NCBI GenBank assembly: GCA_934597255.1
Contig: CAKTQV010000002.1
Location: 124,001-188,000, forward strand
Origin: an uncultured Oscillospiraceae bacterium
GTDB taxonomy: Bacteria > Bacillota > Clostridia > Oscillospirales > Oscillospiraceae
Length of the DNA: 64,000 bases
Direction of reading: 5' to 3'
A program made the position numbers and the translations under genes. The notes beneath the pieces were generated by a model. It worked only from the letters and a program-made list of their open reading frames with translations. It was not told where the DNA came from and did no database searches. Each line of letters opens with the position of its first letter. Positions within the stretch are counted from its first letter, which is position 1. This document shows, piece after piece, positions 1 through 8,549 of this stretch.

Positions 1-711
1 CGTTTCAAAGCACGCGCCGATGTATTTCGGAAGCTCGCGCCGAACCACGAGGCGGTCGCGGCGGATGAGCGTCGTGTACAGCAGACAGAGTATGCCCACG
101 ACGAAGAAGGTCAGCTCGTAGGCGGCGTTGGCGGAGTTTTCGTCCAGCGTTTCCAGCACGAGAGAATCGGCAAAGGTGCCCAGTGCATCCAGCAGGCAGT
201 ATACGACCGGCAGAAGCAGCGCGAGGAAGGACTTGGTATAAACGTTGTTTCCCTTCTGCTGCCGCGCCAGACGAAGCTCCGGATCCTCCGTCGCTTCCAC
301 GATGCCGAGCGCGATCACGCCGACGCACACGAGCGCGACCGCGGCCAGCTGCGCGGAGTTCACTTCGCCGCGTCCGGCCGTGATGAGCGTCAGGACGGCC
401 ACGAGAGCGCCCGAGGAATTGCAGATGGGCGAGGAAATGGACAGCTCTATGTAGCGCAGACCGAGATAGCCGATGGCCATGGAGCCGATGTACAGCGCGG
501 ACACGGGCAGGTAGGTCAGAATGACCTGCATATTCAGCGTTGTGCCGCCGATAAAGACCTCATAGGCGCAGTGCAGGCCCATGACGACGCCGACGGCCGT
601 GACCATCTTCAGATGGCTGAGCTTGTCGTCCGCGCCCTTGCAGCCGATTTTCGAAAACAGATCGGAACCGCTCCAGCAGATCAGAGCGGCAATGGATAGC
701 CAGAACCACAT
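1..711 (-). CDS. DMT/EamA-like membrane transporter, 3' end outside the window
   Basis: Read leftwards from an ATG at 711 preceded by AAGGAGATAT, the frame stays open to base 1 (237 codons), so the C-terminus lies outside the window. The protein starts MWFWLSIAALICWSGSDLF and is a series of hydrophobic segments separated by short basic loops, as in EamA/DMT-superfamily permeases of about 10 helices. Substrate cannot be inferred. It lies 26 bp behind the GNAT gene on the same strand and may be co-transcribed with it. The family call rests on hydropathy and the N-terminal SDLFSKIG-like segment. Confidence 0.72.
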   Translation of the reverse strand, partial: MWFWLSIAALICWSGSDLFSKIGCKGADDKLSHLKMVTAVGVVMGLHCAYEVFIGGTTLNMQVILTYLPVSALYIGSMAIGYLGLRYIELSISSPICNSSGALVAVLTLITAGRGEVNSAQLAAVALVCVGVIALGIVEATEDPELRLARQQKGNNVYTKSFLALLLPVVYCLLDALGTFADSLVLETLDENSANAAYELTFFVVGILCLLYTTLIRRDRLVVRRELPKYIGACFET

Positions 712-737
712 GGTTTATATCTCCTTTTGACGCAGCG

Positions 738-1286
738 TTATGAAATACATTTTTTGAAAAAAATCTTCTTATCGAGACAGGTGAAATGCTCCGTTTTGAT
801 CTCGCCGGTCGGCTCCCAGAGCTTGCCGCGCTCGGTGTGGTGATAGACAAAGCCGCATTTTTCCTGCACCCGCCGGGATTTTTCGTTGCCGTCGAAATAG
901 CCGCACCATACGCGCGGCGCGCCGAGCGTCCCAAAGCAGCGCTTCAGCAGACAGCGGACGGCCTCCGGCACGAGTCCGCGTCCCCAGAACTCCCGGGCGA
1001 TCCAATAGCCGAGCTCCAGCTCATCCTCCCGTGCGCCGTCGGCACGGCTGCGGAAGGCGCCGATGCTCCCGACGGGACGGCCTGTCTCTTTCAGCACGAG
1101 CGCATAGGTCTCCGGCGGCGCAAGGACCGTTTCGATGATGTGCCGGCTGTCCTCCACGCTTGTGTGCGGCGCCCAGCCGGCGGCCGGACCAACGGCCGGG
1201 TCTCTGGCGTATTTATAAAGATCCTCCGCGTCCTCCGTGCGCCAGGGGCGCAAAAGGAGGCGCGCGGTCTCCAGCTTGATCTCCAT
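738..1286 (-). CDS. GNAT family N-acetyltransferase (RimJ/RimL-like)
   Basis: A 182-residue protein opening MEIKLETARLLLRPWRTED, the classic first strand of the Acetyltransf_3 (RimJ/RimL-type) GNAT fold. ELGYWIAREFWGRGLVPEAV carries the acetyl-CoA pyrophosphate-binding turn (Q/RxxGxG/A type), and NEKSRRVQEKCGF is the usual C-terminal motif. It should transfer an acetyl group from acetyl-CoA to a protein N-terminus or a small amine; the substrate is unknown. The ATG at 1286 is chosen over an upstream in-frame ATG at 1406 because GGGAGAAG lies just upstream and the family homology begins here. The DMT-type transporter follows. Confidence 0.85.
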   Translation of the reverse strand: MEIKLETARLLLRPWRTEDAEDLYKYARDPAVGPAAGWAPHTSVEDSRHIIETVLAPPETYALVLKETGRPVGSIGAFRSRADGAREDELELGYWIAREFWGRGLVPEAVRCLLKRCFGTLGAPRVWCGYFDGNEKSRRVQEKCGFVYHHTERGKLWEPTGEIKTEHFTCLDKKIFFKKCIS

Positions 1287-1390
1287 AAAGCTTCTCCCTG
1301 GAATTTTTGACGTACTTATCATATATATCATAGATACCGCCGGAAATCCAGCCTTTTTCCGAGCCGGACGGGGAAAATCCCTGTAAAAAG

Positions 1391-1430
1391 AAATCCCGCA
1401 GACCAACCGACAGGAAGGTCTGCGGGATTT
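1391..1430 (-). terminator. Intrinsic terminator of the FMN oxidoreductase gene
   Basis: A perfect 14-bp inverted repeat (AAATCCCGCAGACC and its complement) with a 12-base loop. Read on the minus strand it is followed by CTTTTT. It lies 13 bp past the stop of the oxidoreductase gene and separates it from the GNAT gene. Confidence 0.85.
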
Positions 1431-1443
1431 GCGAAGGCGGATG

Positions 1444-1986
1444 TTATCCGATGGCGCGGCCCATGGCGCGGGCGGTCTCCAGCGCGGGATGGCCCTGGAT
1501 CGTTCCGGGCTCCGTCACACCGCCGGCGAAAACCGTCCCGGCAAGGCGGCAGCGCTCAAAGCATTCGATCCAGCCGCCAAGTCCGTGAACGGCGCGCTCA
1601 TCCACGCCCTCGGCGTCCTCCGCGGCAGCGGAGAGAAAATAAATGTCCCGGAAGGCATAGTCGCTGGCGTAAAGGCAGTTGACGCGGTCAAGCAGCGTTT
1701 TGAGCTGGCCGCTCATTTCGTAATAATAGATCGGCGTGGCGAAAACGATGACCTCGGCGGCCTCCATTTTCCGCGCGATCGCGTTGGCGTCGTCATCAAT
1801 GACGCAGCGGCCGAGCTGCTGGCAGGCAAGGCAGCCGCGGCAGAAGGCAAGCTGCTTTCCGGCAAGCGATAGCAGCTCAACCTCGTTGCCGGCTTCGGCG
1901 GCGCCGTCGGCGAATGCCTCGGCCAGCGCTTCGGAATTGCTGCCTTTGCGCAGACTGCTGCTGATGATGAGTACCTTTCTTGACAT
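1444..1986 (-). CDS. Flavodoxin-fold NAD(P)H-dependent FMN oxidoreductase
   Basis: A 180-residue protein. KVLIISSSLRKGSNSEAL at residues 4-21 is the FMN-phosphate-binding loop of the NADPH-dependent FMN reductase / iron-sulfur flavoprotein group. The segment FCRGCLACQ near residue 50 is the short cysteine cluster common in clostridial members, and VFATPIYYYEMSGQLKTLLDR is the flavin-stacking region. It probably reduces quinones, azo or nitro compounds, or passes electrons; the real partner is unknown. The start at 1986 has AGGAGG upstream, better placed than the in-frame ATG at 2028. It follows the AraC-type regulator by 69 bp on the same strand, so the regulator may control it. Confidence 0.85.
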   Translation of the reverse strand: MSRKVLIISSSLRKGSNSEALAEAFADGAAEAGNEVELLSLAGKQLAFCRGCLACQQLGRCVIDDDANAIARKMEAAEVIVFATPIYYYEMSGQLKTLLDRVNCLYASDYAFRDIYFLSAAAEDAEGVDERAVHGLGGWIECFERCRLAGTVFAGGVTEPGTIQGHPALETARAMGRAIG

Positions 1987-2055
1987 GGAACGAGCCTCCT
2001 GACGTAGTGTTTGCCGCCATGATAACACTTAAAGTCCGCTTTCAGTCAAGTCTTT

Positions 2056-2928
2056 TTATTTTTCCCGGACCGCGATCCATATCTCGCAGTAATAATTCGG
2101 GTCGTCCGTGTTGGCGGAGGGGTAGACCTCAAGCTCCGTGCCGTTTCCGTATTCATAGCGGCTCTGCGGGAAAAATTCCGAGCAGATCTGAAGATAGGTG
2201 CTGCGGAACGCATCCGGCATGGGGCCGCGGCAGGGGAAAACCGCATAGGTCGCGGGCGGTATCTCGACAAGCTCCAGATCCTCTCCGGCCGGCGGAACGC
2301 CGTTGTACTCCGCGCCGATGCCGTAGGGGAAGCCGGATTCGTCCATCTCGCTGGAAAAGCAGACGCCGAGAACACCGCCGAAATGATCGAAGCGGCTGTA
2401 TTTTTCGAGACGATCAAACAGTCCGTCGGCGCCGCACTGACGCCAGAAGGCGGAGATATCCGCGGTCGCCGTGTCGCCCTGCGGCTTGTTGACGTGCCTG
2501 CGGGCGCATACAAGCGTGAAGGCTTCCTTTTTTACGATTTTGTACTCCATTACATTTCCTCCCGATAAGATCAGTTTTACGGAAAGACGCGAGAAGGAAC
2601 GGACGCGGCCGCCGGCGCGCGCCTGACTGGGGCGGATGCCGTGAAAACGGGTGAAGGCGCGGGAAAAGCTCTCCGGCGAGTCGTAGCCATACTTCAAAGC
2701 GATGTCCAGCACGCGCGCATCGGTCCGGGAAAGCTCCTCCGCGGCGAGAGAAAGGCGGCGCATGCGGATATAATCGCCAAGCGTAAAGCCGCAGAGCGTG
2801 GAGAATACGCGCTGGAAATGAAACGGGGAAGAGGCGGCCTGCTTTGCCGCCTGCGCGTAGTCGATCGGCTCGTCCAGATGCGCCTCCACATAATCAATGA
2901 CTCGCTGTATGCCGGTGATCCAATCCAT
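2056..2928 (-). CDS. AraC-family regulator with GyrI-like effector domain
   Basis: A 290-residue, two-domain regulator. Residues about 1-105 hold two helix-turn-helix motifs typical of AraC/XylS (FHFQRVFSTLCGFTLGDYIR and LDIALKYGYDSPESFSRAF). From about residue 130 to the end, starting MEYKIVKKEAFTLV, is a GyrI-like/SOUL-fold ligand-binding domain as in Rob, SbmC and BmrR relatives; it ends in the characteristic YYCEIWIAV. Such proteins sense bulky, often toxic, organic cations or amphiphiles. The start at 2928 has GGAGGG upstream and places the first helix at the N-terminus. Regulation of the following FMN oxidoreductase is a reasonable inference. Confidence 0.88.
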   Translation of the reverse strand: MDWITGIQRVIDYVEAHLDEPIDYAQAAKQAASSPFHFQRVFSTLCGFTLGDYIRMRRLSLAAEELSRTDARVLDIALKYGYDSPESFSRAFTRFHGIRPSQARAGGRVRSFSRLSVKLILSGGNVMEYKIVKKEAFTLVCARRHVNKPQGDTATADISAFWRQCGADGLFDRLEKYSRFDHFGGVLGVCFSSEMDESGFPYGIGAEYNGVPPAGEDLELVEIPPATYAVFPCRGPMPDAFRSTYLQICSEFFPQSRYEYGNGTELEVYPSANTDDPNYYCEIWIAVREK

Positions 2929-3052
2929 TCTCTGTCCCTCCGTGGATCCATCATACACCGCGCCGCGCGGGCGGCGCGTGACTTTCCGTGCTCCTGCATG
3001 TCCGTTTGTGCGGCGCGCTCTCCGGGCGGTGACCGCCCTGCAATTTAGTTGC

Positions 3053-3082
3053 TTTACAAGGGCGGGGCGTCTACTTTATAAT
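3053..3082 (+). promoter_or_regulatory. Sigma-A-type promoter of the beta-helix gene
   Basis: TTTACA at 3053-3058 and TATAAT at 3077-3082 with an 18-bp spacer, about 35 bp upstream of the start codon. A GGGCGG-TGA-CCGCCC dyad at 3024-3038 just upstream could be an operator. Confidence 0.7.
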
Positions 3083-3116
3083 TCCTGTAATCGAAAAAGT
3101 TAGGAGCGATTTTGCC

Positions 3117-4922
3117 ATGTATGCTGTAAAGAAGCTGCCAAGAACCAGAACCGCGCTTTTATATCAATGCACCTGGTTGGTGGATGAGGATGTGGAATAC
3201 GACGAGCTGACGATCACCGAAACGGCGTCGATCATTGCGCCGGAGGGGAAGTTCGTGGCTCTGTCCGTGGACGGCATGGGGCGGAAGCTGGCCCCCGGCC
3301 ACTATGTCGGGCGCGTCAGGCTGAGCGTATCGGACGGCTATCTCATGCAGCCGCACGGTCTTATGAAGGCCAACCAGATCGCCCGCTATTTCCACACGGC
3401 CGTCTGCGTGGAGGACGGGAGGCTGGCGCGGGAAAAATGCATTCCGGAGCTGCTGCACGGCGGAAGCGTTACGGACAGCGGCATGAGCGGCGTGTACATC
3501 GGAAGCAGCGAGGAGTCGTTCAACGGCGTGGTCGTGACCGGGGACAGCGAATACGTTCTCGACGGCGTCGAGATGGATCTGGAGGGCTTCGCGGACAACG
3601 ACTTTCTCGGCGTCGGCGCCGCCGTCACGGCGATCGACCGCGCGAAGGTCACCATCAACGATTCCAGCTTCACCATGAGCGGCGTGACCCGCTGCGCCAT
3701 CCACGCCGGCGGCGACAGTCAGGTCACGCTCCATAACTGCGATATCGAAAACATCAGCCCCGACAGCGACCGTCTGGGCTTCTTCTCCTGGCAGGTCGGC
3801 TTTCTGGGGACGAACCGCCTGACACAGCTCACGGACAACGCTACCGTGGTTTACGACCACTGCCGTCTGAAAACAAACGGCTGGGGCGTCTGCTCCATCG
3901 ACGGCAGCGACGACGGCGTGAAAATGCTTCTGAAGGATACGACGCTGAAGCTGTCCGGCCCGCGCGCGCACGGCTACGGCGCGTTCTGCATCGGCGAAAA
4001 CGAGGTCACCTTCGACCACTGCGAGGCGGAGGTAAACGGCTATCCCATGATGCTCATGGGCATGCAGGGGCTCGGCCGGGCCAATATCATCAACGGCAGC
4101 GTGATACGCGGGCGGCGCTTCGGCGCGTTCGTCGTCGGCGACGACAACAGTGTGTTCACCATTGCCGATTCCACCTTTGAAACCGGACGGGCCTGCCTGT
4201 GCGTGAAGGGAAGCTCCACGCTTATCGACGTGCGCAACTGCGTCATGAAGGCGGACGACGGCGTTATCCTTCAGCTGATGGACACGGATGAAGCGGGCAT
4301 GAACTCCGTGGAATTCCTTGTTCCAGTCGGCGAAACGGACACGGCCATCCCCGGGCGCGATCTTAGCCGCGTGTCGGAAAAGGAGGACGTTATCCTCCGG
4401 CTCAGCGATATGGATGTGAGCGGAGATTTCTATAATTCCACCACGAATCTGCGCGCCTATGCGCGCGGCCGCCACGGCTCGCCCGGCCCCTTCCACGATA
4501 TGCTTGTCGGGCCGGTGAACTTCTTTGACGCGCCGCCGGAGGATATGCCCGCGCCGCCCGATCACCGCGGGCCGAAAAATCTGGGGCTGGAGCTGAAAAA
4601 CGCGCGTGTTACGGGGAAAATATCCTCTGCCGGACAGGCATACCGCGACGGTCTCACACGCATCACCGAGGAAAACCGGCTGGAGATGTCCAATGTCCGC
4701 CAGTGGGCGCAGGAGAGCGTCAACAACGGCGTGTGCGTGTCGCTGGATAAGGACAGCGTGTGGACGATCACCGGCGACTGCTGGATCACGGCGCTGGAGC
4801 TCGCGCCCGGGGCGCGCCTGGAAGCGCCCGAAGGAAAGACGCTGAAGATCACGGTCGACGGCAGGGAAGCGGTCAATGCTCCCGGCCGCTATGCCGGCGC
4901 GATCCGGCTGGAAGTCCGATAA
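3117..4922 (+). CDS. Right-handed parallel beta-helix protein, uncharacterised
   Basis: A 601-residue protein without signal peptide or membrane segment, so probably cytosolic. The middle (about 110-420) is made of repeating rungs such as VTINDSSFTMSG, VTLHNCDIENIS, VTFDHCEAEVNG and FTIADSTFETGR, the pattern of pectate-lyase-like beta-helices; no polysaccharide-lyase catalytic motif was recognised. A module of about 42 residues occurs twice, at 31-71 and 560-601, sharing APEGK, VDG and APG-(H/R)-Y-x-G; these may cap the helix. AGGAG precedes the ATG. The gene converges on the LysR pair with a 3-bp gap. Proximity to the importer and NTF2-like genes suggests a role in the same pathway, but the function is unknown. 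Confidence 0.8.
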   Translation: MYAVKKLPRTRTALLYQCTWLVDEDVEYDELTITETASIIAPEGKFVALSVDGMGRKLAPGHYVGRVRLSVSDGYLMQPHGLMKANQIARYFHTAVCVEDGRLAREKCIPELLHGGSVTDSGMSGVYIGSSEESFNGVVVTGDSEYVLDGVEMDLEGFADNDFLGVGAAVTAIDRAKVTINDSSFTMSGVTRCAIHAGGDSQVTLHNCDIENISPDSDRLGFFSWQVGFLGTNRLTQLTDNATVVYDHCRLKTNGWGVCSIDGSDDGVKMLLKDTTLKLSGPRAHGYGAFCIGENEVTFDHCEAEVNGYPMMLMGMQGLGRANIINGSVIRGRRFGAFVVGDDNSVFTIADSTFETGRACLCVKGSSTLIDVRNCVMKADDGVILQLMDTDEAGMNSVEFLVPVGETDTAIPGRDLSRVSEKEDVILRLSDMDVSGDFYNSTTNLRAYARGRHGSPGPFHDMLVGPVNFFDAPPEDMPAPPDHRGPKNLGLELKNARVTGKISSAGQAYRDGLTRITEENRLEMSNVRQWAQESVNNGVCVSLDKDSVWTITGDCWITALELAPGARLEAPEGKTLKITVDGREAVNAPGRYAGAIRLEVR

Positions 4923-4925
4923 AAC

Positions 4926-5810
4926 TCACCTTGTCTCGAAATACCCGCTCAGATGTCCGGCCAGTTCCGGCAGGAGCGGGTTTTCGTTTGTCTGCATCCA
5001 AAGGCACACAACGTCGTCCATGATGCCGAGCGGGTGCCCGAGAAGCGTGTCGATGCCGATATAGGGGCTGAAGCGGTCGCCGGCCATGGTGACGCCGCGG
5101 CTGAGGACCATCTCGGAAATGAGCGACTGATAATTCGGCAGAACGACGAGCTCCGGCGGCTTGAGACAGGCGGCCATGCGCTCCAGCGCGCCGAGCAGGC
5201 GGTATTCTGTTCGTATCCAGTTCCAGGCCATCGTCATCAGAAGCGGAAGCCCCCAGCAATCGACCCGGAACGGCCCCGGACCGAGATCCTTCGGCGCGAA
5301 GAGGTGCATTTCCTCCCGCGCTATCACGGAGCACTCCATATCCCGGCGGATCGGCTTCTGCGCGTCGGAGAAAAAGGCGCAGTCCACACGCTCACCCAGC
5401 ATGGCGTCCAGCAGGTCGTTGTTCGTCATGTGATAAAGGGAGAAGTTTGTGCCGGGGTGGGCGGCAAAGAAGCTCTGCAGACCCTCGCCGAGCGCTCCGT
5501 ACGGATCGAGCCATTCGGACAGACCGATGCGCAGACCCATGGCGAGCGTTTTCTGGTGCAGGAGGATGTCCTCGCGCAGAAAGGCGTACTGGCGGGCCTG
5601 GCCCTCGAAGAGCCGCTGATACATAACGCCCGGCTCAGTCAGCCGAAGCCGTGAGCCGTTTCGGTCGAACAGCCGCACGCCGAGCTCCGTTTCCAGCGCA
5701 ATGATCTGCTTGCTTACCGCCTGCGGCGAAAGAAAGAGCGCCGACGCAGCCCCGGAAAAGCTCAGCCGCCCCGCGGCCTGCAGGAAGCATTGTATCTGGT
5801 TGCTGTTCAT
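4926..5810 (-). CDS. LysR-family transcriptional regulator (second of pair)
   Basis: A 294-residue protein beginning MNSNQIQCFLQAAGRLSFSG, with the LysR winged helix-turn-helix at about residues 3-60 (SGAASALFLSPQAVSKQIIA) followed by a periplasmic-binding-fold effector domain. It starts inside the stop codon of the other LysR gene (4-bp ATGA overlap), so the two are translationally coupled and may form a heteromeric or two-signal switch. Its own stop is 3 bp from the end of the convergent beta-helix gene. Control of the adjacent importer operon is inferred from position only. Confidence 0.88.
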   Translation of the reverse strand: MNSNQIQCFLQAAGRLSFSGAASALFLSPQAVSKQIIALETELGVRLFDRNGSRLRLTEPGVMYQRLFEGQARQYAFLREDILLHQKTLAMGLRIGLSEWLDPYGALGEGLQSFFAAHPGTNFSLYHMTNNDLLDAMLGERVDCAFFSDAQKPIRRDMECSVIAREEMHLFAPKDLGPGPFRVDCWGLPLLMTMAWNWIRTEYRLLGALERMAACLKPPELVVLPNYQSLISEMVLSRGVTMAGDRFSPYIGIDTLLGHPLGIMDDVVCLWMQTNENPLLPELAGHLSGYFETR

Positions 5811-6682
5811 AGCGAAGCCCTCCTCTGGCGGACAAAGCTTTCAAAAAGCGCGGACCACGGACTTGCGGCGGTCTGCGGCGTGACAAAGACCAGCCGCAGC
5901 TTATGCAGAAAAAGCGGGACGGCCTTTAACCCCGGCAGCGGGCGGGCCATCGGCGCAATGGTGAAGCAGTTGCCGCACAGAAGCTCGGAAAAGGTGCTGC
6001 GGACGTCCGGCAGAATGTCCAGCATTTTGGGAACGATGCCGATCTCTGCGCAGAACATCTGGATGCGGCGGCGTATCGCGTCGTCGTTGGACTCGCCCAT
6101 GGACGCGGCCAGCTGCCGCATGGCCGAGAGCGTGTTGACCGGCGGAAGCGATTCCATGTCGCGCGAGACGATATGCAGCCGCTGCTCCGCAAAGGGCATG
6201 GAAACGACAAGGCCGCGGATATTGTGGGTGCTGTATTCCGGCAGGATGGCGATATCGAGATAGCCGTCTGTAAGCATTTCGGCGATCTTCGTCGTGGACG
6301 CCTCGCGGAAATAAAGCTTTACCTCCGGATACGCCTGGCGGAAGCCCTGTATGTCTTCGGCAAGCCCCTCCGGGCAGCTCGTCCAGTCGTTCCATCCGAT
6401 GTACAGCTCATTCTGTCCCTCGGGGGAGAGACGGCGCGCCCGCCGCTCAAGAATGGAAAGCTGGGCGTCGTGCTCAATGCGCCACTGCATGAAGCGCCGG
6501 CCGGCCCATGTGAGGCTGACGGACGAGGCGCCGCGGTTGAGCAGCCGGCTGCCAAGCGCCTTTTCAAGGGACTGGATGTTTCGGCTGACGGCCTGCTGCG
6601 TGCTGTTGAGTTCCTTGGCGGCGATGGTGAAATTTCCAGTCCTTGCCACTGTCAGAAAACAGACGATCTCCATATCGTTCAT
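5807..6682 (-). CDS. LysR-family transcriptional regulator (first of pair)
   Basis: A 291-residue protein opening MNDMEIVCFLTVARTGNFTI, with the LysR helix-turn-helix KELNSTQQAVSRNIQSLEKA at about residues 24-43 and a C-terminal effector domain. It is divergent from the substrate-binding lipoprotein gene, the standard position for a LysR activator of a transport operon. GGAGGGG lies 7 bp before the ATG at 6682. A good minus-strand promoter (6706-6734) faces the operon promoter, with two inverted repeats between or overlapping them. It overlaps the next LysR gene by 4 bp. Confidence 0.9.
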   Translation of the reverse strand: MNDMEIVCFLTVARTGNFTIAAKELNSTQQAVSRNIQSLEKALGSRLLNRGASSVSLTWAGRRFMQWRIEHDAQLSILERRARRLSPEGQNELYIGWNDWTSCPEGLAEDIQGFRQAYPEVKLYFREASTTKIAEMLTDGYLDIAILPEYSTHNIRGLVVSMPFAEQRLHIVSRDMESLPPVNTLSAMRQLAASMGESNDDAIRRRIQMFCAEIGIVPKMLDILPDVRSTFSELLCGNCFTIAPMARPLPGLKAVPLFLHKLRLVFVTPQTAASPWSALFESFVRQRRASL

Positions 6683-6705
6683 ACTTCACCCCTCCAAACA
6701 GCCTG

Positions 6706-6734
6706 ATTTTACCGCATGTATCGTCATATGGCAA
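6706..6734 (-). promoter_or_regulatory. Promoter of the LysR pair
   Basis: On the minus strand TTGCCA (complement of 6729-6734) and TAAAAT (complement of 6706-6711) are separated by 17 bp. The predicted start would fall about 15 bp upstream of the LysR ATG. Confidence 0.68.
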
Positions 6735-6742
6735 TATAAATT

Positions 6743-6786
6743 GTTGTTGGGTGCAACTGTTTTTGTTGTTTTACAATAAAAACAAC
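6743..6786. promoter_or_regulatory. Candidate LysR operator, two inverted repeats
   Basis: GTTG-N7-CAAC at 6743-6757 fits the T-N11-A LysR box. The perfect 8-bp repeat GTTGTTTT-N6-AAAACAAC at 6765-6786 overlaps the -35 of the importer promoter. Both lie between the divergent LysR and importer promoters, where LysR recognition and activation sites normally sit. Which LysR protein binds cannot be told from sequence. Confidence 0.6.
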
Positions 6787-6798
6787 CCGTTTTATAAT
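6770..6798 (+). promoter_or_regulatory. Promoter of the ABC importer operon
   Basis: TTTACA (6770-6775), 17-bp spacer, TATAAT (6793-6798). It is followed by a short hairpin (6814-6829, stem GATCCC/GGGATC) in the leader. Confidence 0.8.
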
Positions 6799-6862
6799 TA
6801 ATAAAAGTCCTGCGATCCCCGGAGGGATCGAACGGGGCAAGATGAAAGGATGGACAACGAAT

Positions 6863-8515
6863 ATGAAGAAAATGACCCGTCTGCTTGCACTGCTTCTGGG
6901 CCTTGTTCTCTGTCTGAGCCTTGCCGCCTGCGGAAACAAGACCGAACCCGCCGCCGAGGGCGGCGATGCGCCGGCTGCTCCCGCGGAAGCGGCAGCCCCG
7001 GCACAGGAAGAGACCGCCGAAGGGCTGAAGGTGTTCCGCTACGGCACCGACGCAAATTCCACCACCTTTGACCCTGCCTCCGATCTTCAGACCAACTCCG
7101 GCAGCTTCCTGGTTCATGCCGTGGGCGAGAGCCTGTGGACCTGCGATCCCGACGGGAACATGACGCCGAAGCTGGCCTCCGAGGTGGAGTACACAGAGGA
7201 CACGCTAACCATCAAGCTTCGCGAGGGCGTTAAGTTCTCCAACGGGGACGACATGACCGCCGCCGACGTTCTGTTCACCTTCCGCCATGTCGCCGCGCAG
7301 CTCCGCACGGCCGCCATGTATGCCTGCATGGATCTGGCCAACGCGGAAATGCCCGACGACTACACGCTGGTCATCCCCATGAACTATTACGACGCCGCGC
7401 TGATCGACCTGCTGGGCAACGCCAGCTGCCTGATCCTTGACGAGAAGGTGGCCGGCGCGGAGGGCTACACCTTCAACTGGCTCATCGGCACGGGCCCGTA
7501 TATGCTCAAGGGCGACGGCGTTTCGGATACGTCCGGCTGGGAAGAATCCGTAAAATACACGCTGGTGCGCAACCCCTATTACTGGGGCGAGGCTCCCTAT
7601 TATGACGAGCTTCAGGTTTATTTCTACTCCGAGGAATCCACCCGCTACGCCGATTTCCAGGCCGGCAATCTTGACGCCGCCTATCTGACGCAGGCTACTT
7701 ATATCAACAACCTGGCAAACGGCGCGGTCGCCGACGCCGAGCTTATCACCGCAAATGAAAATTCCGTTTACTGCTTCGAGATGGCCGTCGTTCTCGGCGG
7801 CGCCTCCGGCGAGCCGGAAGTGTCGGCCCCGTTTGCCGACATCAACATCCGCAAGGCATTTGCCCACTGCCTCGATGTGCCCACCATGGTGGAGACACTG
7901 GGCGAGGGCGTTTATGCCACGGCCTCCTCGCTGGTTGGCGAGGGGAGCTGGGTCTATGAGGATCTTGGCGTTTATGAATACGATCCCGAGCTTGCCGCGC
8001 AGTATCTGGCGGAGGCCGGCTACAGCGTGGATAACCCCATTGAGATCGAGGTCTACGCCGAGGGCACCGCGTGGTCGCTGGCGCTGTTTGAGGCCGCGCA
8101 GTCCTACGCTGCGAAGATCGGCATCAATCTGAATCTGGCCGGCGTCACGGACTTTGCCACCATTCTGCCCAAACTCATCGGCGGCCAGGTGCCCATGTCC
8201 TTCGGCCAGGGCTCCAACGGTTCCGGCAACGACCCCGCCAACCTGCTGCAGCAGTTCGGCCCCGCGTCCGACAACTCGCTGCTGCGTGTCCGTGACCCGA
8301 AGCTTGGCGAGCTGTTCACGGAAGGCGCCTCCTGCACCGACAAGACCGAGCGCCAGAAGATCTATCAGGACATGATCCGCGGTATGTATGAAAGCTATCA
8401 CGTCGTGCCGGTCTGCGTCGGAACGGTCAACTTTGCCGTCCGCAGCGAGCACACGAGCTTCGCGTCTTCCATCGACACCTCCGCCCGTCTCGATCCCACG
8501 CTGCTGACGGACTGA
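6863..8515 (+). CDS. Peptide/nickel-type ABC transporter substrate-binding lipoprotein
   Basis: A 550-residue protein with a lipoprotein signal peptide (MKKMTRLLALLLGLVLCL then the lipobox LAAC) and an Ala/Glu-rich linker, so it should be anchored outside the membrane. The rest is an SBP_bac_5 (OppA/DppA cluster C) fold: FRYGTDANSTTFDPASDLQ opens domain I, and YTEDTLTIKLREGVKFSNGD is the family signature. It delivers ligand to the two permeases encoded next. Peptides are the default guess, but this family also binds nickel, opines, sugars and glutathione. An in-frame ATG at 6842 would add seven residues; 6863 gives the more usual signal peptide. Confidence 0.92.
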   Translation: MKKMTRLLALLLGLVLCLSLAACGNKTEPAAEGGDAPAAPAEAAAPAQEETAEGLKVFRYGTDANSTTFDPASDLQTNSGSFLVHAVGESLWTCDPDGNMTPKLASEVEYTEDTLTIKLREGVKFSNGDDMTAADVLFTFRHVAAQLRTAAMYACMDLANAEMPDDYTLVIPMNYYDAALIDLLGNASCLILDEKVAGAEGYTFNWLIGTGPYMLKGDGVSDTSGWEESVKYTLVRNPYYWGEAPYYDELQVYFYSEESTRYADFQAGNLDAAYLTQATYINNLANGAVADAELITANENSVYCFEMAVVLGGASGEPEVSAPFADINIRKAFAHCLDVPTMVETLGEGVYATASSLVGEGSWVYEDLGVYEYDPELAAQYLAEAGYSVDNPIEIEVYAEGTAWSLALFEAAQSYAAKIGINLNLAGVTDFATILPKLIGGQVPMSFGQGSNGSGNDPANLLQQFGPASDNSLLRVRDPKLGELFTEGASCTDKTERQKIYQDMIRGMYESYHVVPVCVGTVNFAVRSEHTSFASSIDTSARLDPTLLTD

Positions 8516-8549
8516 GCCGCTGTTTCGGAATACGCATTCGCTTAACTCC

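Noticed and set aside
3024..3038. GGGCGG-TGA-CCGCCC as a terminator of the AraC-type gene
   Set aside because: It lies upstream, not downstream, of that minus-strand gene and has no T tract. At most it is an operator-like dyad.
6842..6862. Earlier ATG for the substrate-binding lipoprotein
   Set aside because: The only purine-rich sites are badly spaced for it, and the signal peptide is more usual from 6863. The choice remains uncertain.
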